Assembly: GCA_030549775.1 (NCBI GenBank)
Contig: CM060177.1
Span: 44,790,244 to 44,854,243, forward strand
Reading direction: 5' to 3'
Length of the DNA stretch: 64,000 nucleotides
DNA from: Tamarix chinensis
Taxonomy: Eukaryota; Streptophyta; Magnoliopsida; Caryophyllales; Tamaricaceae
Below the pieces are notes generated by a model. The model did no database searches, was not told the DNA's origin, and worked only from the letters and a program-made list of their open reading frames with translations. A program made the position numbers and the translations under genes. Positions 59,401 to 64,000 of this stretch are shown here, piece after piece (within the stretch, counting starts at the first letter, position 1; every line of letters starts with the position of its first letter).

Positions 59401-62400
59401 GACGTACATGCATGTGCATGGCATACATAGAGTGCATGGCTACGTGCATGGGGGAAATAATATGCAGCTTGGACGTGCATATTACTTGATTTAGTTAATT
59501 AATTAATTAGTAGAGATAGAGATTAGCTAGAGAATAAAGTAACATAAATCTACCTTTTTGAAAAATATTCTATATTCTAGTATCTTTTAACATATTCTAT
59601 ATTCTAGTATCTTTTAGCTAGGTATTTTTAAAAGAATTATACCTTTTAGCTAGTATCTTGTAATCGGTAGCCTTGACTATATAAAGCCATAGAACCCACG
59701 ATTGCAGATAGATCAAAAATTGAAGTTGAATGCAAATTGCAAATATTGAATTTTGTATGAGTTCGTCTCAATTTTAATTGAATTTGTGTGAATGATTAAT
59801 CTTGAAACCCTTAATCTCTTTGTCTGTATAAATTAGAAATTAAGTAATATCTTTTCTAATCACCATAAGTCATGCCCTTCTAGCCATATTCATCGTCCAA
59901 ACACATCCTAAAATCAAAATCCTAATTCAAAACCCTAACCCCAAGTTTCGAACCAAACCAAACCCTAACCCTAATTTTCGAAACTAACCCCAACCCTAAC
60001 CCACAACACCTTCTATCATTAAGCCCTAATTGCCGAATCATCATCTTCATTATCACATCATTGTCGAATTACTATCGAATCATCATGATCATCATCTCAT
60101 CACCATCGAATCATCATCACCATATTCAAATCACCATCATCATTATTATACCATATTCGAGCATCCTCATACTTAATTCACCACTTTCGAATCATCCTCT
60201 TCCTAATTACAACATAATCAAGCATTAGGTTTACATAATTGATAATTCCATATTCCCACACACGTTATAAAGGTGTTACATCTATAACTTTAAAATACTA
60301 CCTAGAATCAAGGATTGTTTGGTAGCTTTTGAATCCTATGATTATGAAAATCATAAGATCAAGATCGGAATTTGACCAACTATGCATGTAACAGAATACC
60401 AAAACAGAATCCCACTAGCTGATACATACATAACCCATAAACACTTACAAAGTAACAAAAGGGTTTATTATCAACCCCAAATTGACTACAAGAAAAACAT
60501 CTCACATCATAGCTTCATATATAATAAAACTGATATCAATCTTCTTGCAAAAAATGACACATGAAAGAGTGTCCTAATTTGCTAGAAGGATTCAAGAGTT
60601 ACGAGTTCTATGAATGAGCTTTTTACTTGTCAACTTTTGCAAGGAAGAAAAGAGAGAAGAAATGCAATATAATGGCTTATGCGCAACACAAGCATTGAGT
60701 TTTTAAAGATGTTGAAACTTTTTGAACCTTAAAAGACATGCAAGTCAAATTTTCATCGTTTTTACACCGTAACATTAACTTCTGCATGATGAACATGTAG
60801 TTTGAATCTCTATTTCTCAAAAAATGCACTGCATCAGAAGCTGATTTTATAACTTAGCTTTAATCATCTTCTATAAGATGAATCTAGATCACTTGCAGTT
60901 GTCCCTTTTATTAGGATAAGCTTGTCTTTTATGTATTTTGTTGTTGAATACTCTGTTAGTATGATTCCGGCAATGTGTTGGCACTTGGCAGTACCCTGTA
61001 TTATCAAATCTGTCAGAGGCTAATGGCTATAAATGCCTCTCCGATTAACAGAAGAGCAACGGCTCAAAATATTATCCCAAATCCTACTCTAGTCTAGTGT
61101 CTCTCTTTCTCTCAAAATTGTACTTCTGGAGTCCAATCCACACTGTAGGTGGATATGTCCCTTGTTAGATGCAGTCCTTTGAATCACACGTTACAAACCC
61201 TCTTCATGATGAGATTCATTCACTTTCTGGAAAACAGGAACAATTACTGCAAAAATCTATTTCAACACCCCCCCCAACACACACACACACGCACAATACA
61301 CATAAAAAAGGGAGACCACCTACTGTATCTTAGAGTGAAGAAAAATGAAGCAAGCAATTATGATCCCATCAGTTTACCATCAACATGATATTATAAACTG
61401 TATTCACTTACACAGTTCTTGAGAGAGTTTTTGGTGTCACCGTATGTTCGATTAAGAGCATCAGTGATGGCAGTTACAAAGCTCGATGCCGAGAACCCAG
61501 TGGTTTCTCGATCTTCTGTTCCATTAAGCAAAAGTATCTGCACTGAAATATCAAAATCAACACATGGAAGAAATGATGTATTGACTTCTTGCAGAAATCA
61601 AGGTCAATCCCAGATATAGCCTCACAGAGGACAGGTGGGTTTTGCTCATATAGCAACTACCTAGCTCCTTGCATGTATTTTTTGATTAATACCCAGAATA
61701 CAACTCAACAGAAAGAGTACCTTGAGACAAGATCTTGAAGAGATAATTTCCCCAATGCCAGTCAATACCTGTAATATGTCATCAACACAACAGTAAAGGA
61801 ACCTTTGTCACTAGTCAGATGCCCAAAAGTTGTAGGGATGAGGTGGAAGAGAAACAGAGCAACTTAAAATTACTCTAACCCATAAAATATTTAATACATT
61901 GTTTTCACAACACAATGTAGCACAAAAGGCAGAAATGCTCAAGGATTTATAAATGAGAAATTGTTATCAAACAAGGCTGGGCTCAAAATTACCACAAGTG
62001 TCAATGCCCATATTAGTCTTTTTTTTTTTTTTGGGAGTGGGGTTTAATTGAGATGTAAGCTTGGTACAAGATGATAGTCCGCACTCAGTTGTTGATGACA
62101 GATGCACAAAGCCACAAACAAAGGGAAATACTGAATATACTTTTTCATGCAGAAATGATAAATCCCTCAAACAAACATCGATAGATATGCATATAAAATG
62201 CAAGAATAGTTCTTATCAGAAGCAAGTCAAAGTCGATCATAACCATGGAAAACAGCTGTGTTTGCTTTTTTTATTCCTTTCTCAAAAAAAAATTAAAAAA
62301 AAAATATGATCATAAAATGGAAACAGAAGAATGCATTATATTATGCACACTGAGGATATGAAATTTTTCTTTCTCAAAAGACGGTGGGATGAGGTATAAA

Positions 62401-63513
62401 AGAGCATCAAATTAGATTAAAAGGAACCTGGAATGACAACACAATTTTTAAAAGACAGTTGTACATACTTATGTAACTGAATAGTTTTAGATGGTCTGCC
62501 TCTTAACACTTCATAGCCTCAGAGACCTTGTTTCACTTGTCCCACAAAGATGCACACCAGGTTGAGAGAGAGAGAGAGAGAGAGAGAGGAAAATGTGCAG
62601 CCACTAGTCAGTTTCATGTCCTATCCCCTACGAAGATATTTTAACAATATAAAGCTCAACATGAAATAATATTATACCAGCATAGAAATCATGGTGAAAC
62701 ACCCATATAATCCTTTCCATGAAATAACAAGTTACTAGCACAGGAATCAGGATGCATGCACTGTTCTCCAATATAAAGTTTGCATGCAAATGTCATATAA
62801 TGTTGGTTATTTATATGTTATGAACTGTGAATGGCTTATATAGCTACCAGTGAGGGGCAGATGGAGGTAAACAGAGACCCCATAGCATAAACAATGCAGT
62901 CGACTCTGCGCAACTGGGTCAGAACGGTAGGGTTTGGCACGGGGAAAACCTATTTAAAGAAGATTTAAAACATCAATATCAGTACATGCATATAACAAGG
63001 ATCAACTTCCAAATAAAATTGTATGAACAAAAGATGACATGATTCATGTCCTAAACTTCTCAGGATGGAAAAAATCAAACAGAAAATACAGACCATAAGA
63101 AGATGAAGAGGAAGAGCTGCTAAGATGTTATCATTCTTAGACAGTCATTGAAGACATAACCATCTAACAAAAAAAAGGATTGATGAATGAGGGAAATACT
63201 TCTCTGATAACAGATGTAGCAAGACAGCATACCAAGAAGTTAATAGAGAGAGGTATGATTGTTTTTGAGCTAAAATTTGTAAAACTCATTAATAATGGCA
63301 GCCATATTTATCTATTAAATTTTGTATCTATTTAGACTTGAATTTTGCTAAAACATGTTAAAATTCATGAACTAGTTGTGCCTTCTATGGAAAAGAAAGA
63401 AACGGAAAACTATGAAGCGCCAAACTGACCTGATGCAAAGAATGTTGGCCCTCGGTTGACATATAAAAGACCCGCTTTATTCTTGAAGGGAGAGTCAGAT
63501 TGGCAGAGCAGCT
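41345..63513 (-). CDS. CofD/UPF0052-like (YvcK-type) protein gene, C-terminal six exons
   Basis: Six minus-strand exons (63,513-63,430; 62,949-62,848; 61,768-61,721; 61,537-61,412; 43,522-43,430; 41,470-41,345) total 579 bp, or 192 codons plus TAA. Every intron is phase 0 with GT-AG ends. In order they give LPSRIKRVFYM; VDCIVYAMGSLFTSICPSL; GIGEIISSRS; ILLLNGTEDRETTGFSAS; NTILVPRNG; VVFVDSIQDPRVGVIF. GSLFTSICPSL corresponds to the GPGSLYTSIIPNLL motif of bacterial YvcK, and RETTGFSAS to its ETDGYTASDHV region. The family (PF01933) includes CofD 2-phospho-L-lactate transferases and YvcK regulators. Plants have one such uncharacterised type (Arabidopsis MEE18 is, from memory, one); substrate unknown. 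N-terminal exons lie beyond 64,000. Introns are 480, 1,079, 183, 17,889 and 1,959 bp. No frame-breaking change is seen, so the gene looks intact. Confidence 0.9.
42983..43244. mobile_element. Tourist-like MITE in the penultimate intron region
   Basis: A 262-bp unit is flanked by TAA (42,980-42,982 and 43,245-43,247). Ends are GTGCTCAATTGGTACAGG on the left and GGCCTTGTTTGGTATTCC read inward from the right. Inner inverted words AATAATAGGGGTG occur at both sides. GGCC..TGTTTGG ends with a 3-bp duplication suit PIF/Harbinger MITEs; the left end is diverged. Confidence 0.5.
43430..43522 (-). CDS. CofD-like gene exon (31 codons)
   Basis: Acceptor TTTTATGCAG and donor GTG/GTAAGT bound 93 bp, reading PNQYINTILVPRNGAVQV and ending LKGQGIYNV. 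It lies 17.9 kb from the preceding exon. Confidence 0.88.
43523..44754. other. Left part of the 17.9-kb intron
   Basis: AT-rich intron sequence with no exon or element recognised. Confidence 0.5.
44755..45816 (+). mobile_element. LTR 1 of the tandem gypsy array
   Basis: Starts TGTGAGAACCCCAAG and ends TTTAGGGGTGTTACA. The body from about 44,800 aligns with the latter part of LTR 2 and LTR 3 (shared CCCCAAG..GGGAGC.CTTACT, CACACGATGACTTGTTTCTTAA, CTTATCATTATTATTCTTAG). The first 40 bp or so are joined directly to a position about 880 bp into the full LTR, so LTR 1 carries an internal deletion. It also holds a 136-bp MITE absent from the other two. Confidence 0.8.
45094..45229. mobile_element. 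Tourist-like MITE inside LTR 1
   Basis: A 136-bp unit has ends GCCTATGTTTGGAGTTACTT and (inward from the right) TGGCTTGTTTGGAGTTACTT, flanked by TTA. LTR 3 reads ACATAAATTAATGAG at the same place and LTR 2 CTAATTAATAAG, which are the empty sites. This fixes both edges and the TTA duplication. Confidence 0.85.
45817..47277 (+). pseudogene. Internal region A: gypsy gag with pol deleted
   Basis: A primer-binding site TGGTATTAGAGCAT at 45,821 follows LTR 1. A decayed gag runs from about 46,094 (MSQHGRDDEPIGH). It includes KLRPPSYGG-like and EELCKELGYSD-like segments, RYAIKRKVAPM, and a CTHCGRFHPRVEC finger near 46,920. A second knuckle CFRCGSLQHRVANR near 46,983 has its last Cys changed to Arg. 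After the protease lead-in (ALTQYDARQSNNAM, near 47,118) the sequence jumps to the short pre-LTR tail with the polypurine tract GAGGGAAGAA. Protease, RT, RNase H and integrase are gone. Many stops and frameshifts occur. Confidence 0.8.
47278..49029 (+). mobile_element. LTR 2 (central, shared) of the tandem gypsy array
   Basis: A 1,752-bp LTR from TGTGAGAACCCAAGG to GAGGATGTTACA. It is collinear with LTR 3 throughout and with the latter half of LTR 1. It serves as 3' LTR of unit A and 5' LTR of unit B. Confidence 0.85.
49050..49571 (-). repeat. 3' LTR of the chromovirus
   Basis: Direct copy of 54,988-55,505, about 80 percent identical by eye. Shared words include AAACTTCCGCAAACCAA, GAGAGTTTTGTGTGTAAGAA and TTCTCTTCTATGTCCTT. 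Confidence 0.88.
49580..51600 (-). pseudogene. Chromovirus RNase H, integrase and chromodomain remnants
   Basis: From the C-terminal end inward: a chromodomain-like LVCWKGLSDRDARWE near 49,650, with stops on either side; SYRLELPPELK-like and PLFHASHLKSYYKDKDDPSR at 49,850-49,910; the integrase core motif YGQTERVNHLLEIYLRNFVS near 50,330, followed by DWAKLLTVAQFSYNL; and weak RNase H traces up to 51,600. The chromodomain would direct integration to heterochromatin in live relatives. Stops and frameshifts break all of it. Confidence 0.75.
51612..53308 (-). pseudogene. Chromovirus reverse transcriptase, split by an 870-bp insertion
   Basis: The N-terminal part at 53,308-52,834 has ELPKKLPPKREVE, GAS-PVLFQKKHDGGL, WFSKVDLRLRYWQVRIAE and FGLINAP. 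After the insertion the frame resumes at 51,965 with FCILINKIFH. The catalytic YMDD box reads as stop-LDD and is followed by DIVVYS, then VMFLVRIIVEGKILMDEA and SFIGLVNYYWQLI. Frameshifts near 53,090 and 52,880 and the stop before LDD inactivate it. Confidence 0.85.
51966..52833. mobile_element. 870-bp insertion in the chromovirus RT, LTR-like features
   Basis: Its limits are set by where RT homology stops (after FCIL) and restarts (at INAP). It contains a TATA-like CTATATATATACTCTTG near 52,502 followed by GAAGAATGAATAAGAA and CT-rich sequence, the order of a plant LTR U3-R-U5. An open frame over its left end reads DAGASNEPNDCHVHINPQV, unrecognised. Flanks GGTCA and ATCAT do not give a clean duplication. 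It could be a solo LTR with adjoining internal sequence or a retroposed transcript. Confidence 0.5.
53449..53960 (-). pseudogene. Chromovirus zinc knuckle and protease
   Basis: A knuckle CFICQGEHFSFYCPKRKQL (C-X2-C-X3-H-X4-C) lies near 53,890-53,950. The protease at 53,775-53,449 reads GLMYIKAKVNDGNTKVLVD then MEVSHNF. The catalytic D-T/S-G triad has become D-M-E, so the enzyme would be dead. Confidence 0.75.
54304..54938 (-). pseudogene. Chromovirus gag (capsid region)
   Basis: The N-terminal coiled-coil-like part (54,938-54,700) has LEIRVEQVEKRVNEIMERL. The capsid part (54,495-54,304) has ALYLEHDAMLWWRRQSDRI and TWTDFKKEFKSQF. A frameshift lies between them. Confidence 0.8.
54974..54987 (-). 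promoter_or_regulatory. Chromovirus primer-binding site
   Basis: Minus strand AAGGTATTAGAGCC, close to TGGTATCAGAGCC (tRNA-iMet type), directly after the 5' LTR end ..GTGTCA. Confidence 0.75.
54988..55505 (-). repeat. 5' LTR of the chromovirus
   Basis: 518-bp partner of 49,050-49,571. The outer edge is one to two bases uncertain because the terminal CA is changed. Confidence 0.88.
56104..56619. mobile_element. 516-bp insertion in gag copy B, probable non-autonomous DNA transposon
   Basis: Gag copy A reads GATTGGCTCACTACTATAG. Copy B has about 516 extra bases between GATTGGCTC and TACTATAG. The ends are GGGATAGAAATCAGACGAAT and, inward from the right, CGGGTTAGGTACGAATTCGG, an imperfect inverted repeat. 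The middle has GGATATGGATATAG-like and TACCCATACC-like words. No transposase is present and the target duplication is unclear. Confidence 0.65.
57537..59264 (+). mobile_element. LTR 3 of the tandem gypsy array
   Basis: Starts TGTGAGTACCGGG and runs collinear with LTR 2 to AAAGGTAGTTTAAAGTGATG, where the terminal TGTTACA has decayed. No target duplication matches the left flank of LTR 1. Confidence 0.8.
59565..59622. repeat. Two-copy 27-bp tandem repeat
   Basis: ATATTCTATATTCTAGTATC followed by TTTTA occurs twice in a row, joined by ACAT-like sequence. Confidence 0.85.
59930..60003. repeat. Interstitial telomere-like tract
   Basis: Interrupted copies of AACCCTA (AAAACCCTAACCCC, AAACCCTAACCCTAA, CCAACCCTAACCC). 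This is the plant telomere unit CCCTAAA in degenerate form, separated by TTTCGAA words. ATC-rich sequence follows to 60,180. Confidence 0.6.
61264..61293. repeat. C-run and (AC)n microsatellite
   Basis: A run of C bases, then CAACACACACACACACGC, in the intron just downstream of the RETTGFSAS exon. Confidence 0.85.
61412..61537 (-). CDS. CofD-like gene exon (42 codons), RETTGFSAS motif
   Basis: Acceptor TTTCAGTGCAG and donor TGT/GTAAGT bound 126 bp. A competing AG five bases upstream (ATATTTCAG) would shift the frame, so the inner AG was chosen. The downstream intron is the 17.9-kb one. Confidence 0.9.
61721..61768 (-). CDS. CofD-like gene micro-exon (16 codons)
   Basis: Acceptor ATATTACAG and donor AAG/GTACTC bound only 48 bp reading VLTGIGEIISSRSCLK. 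It joins in phase 0 to exons on both sides and continues the family alignment. Confidence 0.88.
62566..62588. repeat. (GA)n microsatellite in intron
   Basis: Eleven GA units. Confidence 0.9.
62848..62949 (-). CDS. CofD-like gene exon (34 codons), GSLFTS motif
   Basis: Acceptor TTTAAATAG and donor CTG/GTAGCT bound 102 bp. It contains VDCIVYAMGSLFTSICPSL, the best conserved family motif in the window. Confidence 0.9.
63430..63513 (-). CDS. CofD-like gene, first exon in window (28 codons)
   Basis: Acceptor TAAACAG and donor CAG/GTCAGT bound 84 bp reading SCSANLTLPSRIKRVFYMS then TEGQHSLHQ. It is preceded by further exons off the right edge. Confidence 0.85.
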
Positions 63514-64000
63514 CTGTTTACATAGCATCAAGTAAGAGAGTTAAAAAACCAGAGATATTTTTCTGTTATGAAACTAGAAAATTGGATTTCTATGCAGAAA
63601 ATATTAATAGCGGAGAAAAGTGAAAATAAACTATCCAAAAGAAGAAGAAAGGTAGTACAAATGATTTGAACCTAGTAATAGAGAATCTAACGATGAATAA
63701 AATTAACACCACCCCCCCCCCCCCGGACCAAGTCTTTGTTTGTGATGCAGGAGCATCCATTTTCCATGATATTAATTTAGTTGTTAATTTTTCTAAGTTG
63801 GGGGGCATAGAAACCTCCTCACATGGACTAATTAGATTAACTAAACCCCAAGCCATGCAAAACTCCAATCCAACCACAACCTTTTCACTCCTTAGTGGCT
63901 GGCTTAAATGGCTCACTACCCAGCCAAAGATAGCTAACATTTCAGTTCCCACAATTGTACTTTTTTAGCCAGATCTGGGCATGCTTGGTAGCCTAAAAAA
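63514..64000. other. Intron of the CofD-like gene, right window edge
   Basis: No exon recognised. A run of 13-14 C bases at 63,711-63,724 is present. The 100-codon frame at 63,666 has no domain. Confidence 0.5.

Larger units (their letters stand above)
59265..61411. other. Right part of the 17.9-kb intron
   Basis: Contains CATG-rich sequence (59,400-59,480), a short tandem repeat, a possible solo LTR with a TATA-like TATATAAAGCC at 59,686, telomere-like and ATC-rich tracts, and otherwise plain intron. The 60-codon frame at 60,382 and the 79-codon frame at 61,149 show no domain. Confidence 0.4.

Noticed and set aside
61474..61656. 60-codon minus-strand frame at the RETTGFSAS exon
   Set aside because: It is a different frame over the exon and its upstream intron; the true frame is fixed by the phase-0 splice junctions.
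63666..63968. 100-codon frame with CDAGAS, similar to a copia protease DSGAS box
   Set aside because: The match is only a few residues, no flanking copia motifs follow, and the frame lies in an intron beside a C-run.

Overview
This window is nuclear DNA from a flowering plant. It is AT-rich with expanded (AT)n and (AAT)n microsatellites. It is filled with plant-type LTR retrotransposons (Ty3/gypsy Athila-like and chromodomain-bearing, Ty1/copia, a TRIM, a Cassandra-type solo LTR) and with hAT and Tourist-like MITEs. It also holds spliced exons of a eukaryotic gene with phase-0 GT-AG introns. The sequence does not settle the species or whether it is a monocot or a eudicot.

The one host gene I can support is on the minus strand, from 63,513 down to a stop codon at 41,345. 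Six exons encode the C-terminal 192 residues of a CofD/UPF0052-type protein (LPPG:FO 2-phospho-L-lactate transferase CofD / YvcK-like). The 5' exons lie beyond base 64,000. The fourth visible intron, 43,523-61,411, is 17.9 kb long. About 14.5 kb of it is nested retrotransposon: an LTR-gag-LTR-gag-LTR tandem array (44,755 to about 59,264) whose second internal region was split by a decayed chromodomain Ty3/gypsy element (49,050-55,505).

The left 40 kb is a repeat graveyard. One family with very large LTRs (3 to 5 kb, 5' TGTAATACCC or TGAAATACCC, 3' GGGGTGTTACA) recurs as solo LTRs at 3,273-6,418, 11,987-15,661, 28,639-37,670 (itself split by an inverted copy at 32,325-37,172), 25,239-26,668, a 3' fragment ending at 39,873, and perhaps 421-3,042. 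Several keep clear 5-bp target-site duplications (TSDs). A small complete retrotransposon at 18,686-19,903 has LTRs that look like this giant LTR with nearly all of its middle removed. Its primer-binding site is repeated about six times and its polypurine tract about three times. Other residents are a Cassandra-like solo LTR carrying a 5S rRNA-like segment (2,346-2,650), an Athila-like gag fused to another gypsy pol fragment (11,679-18,333), a truncated copia element (about 21,931-25,238) with its own solo-LTR insertion, and MITEs at 8,271, 8,540, 42,983 and 45,094.

Layout: 0.4-6.4 kb old and young LTRs; 6.4-10.3 kb lower-copy DNA with two MITEs and a small GC-rich island; 10.3-20 kb gypsy fragments plus the TRIM; 20-28.6 kb copia remnants and low-complexity DNA; 28.6-37.7 kb nested giant LTRs; 37.7-41.3 kb spacer and LTR fragment; 41.3-64 kb the CofD-like gene. 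All boundaries were read by eye from sequence motifs and repeat alignment; no alignment or database search was run.
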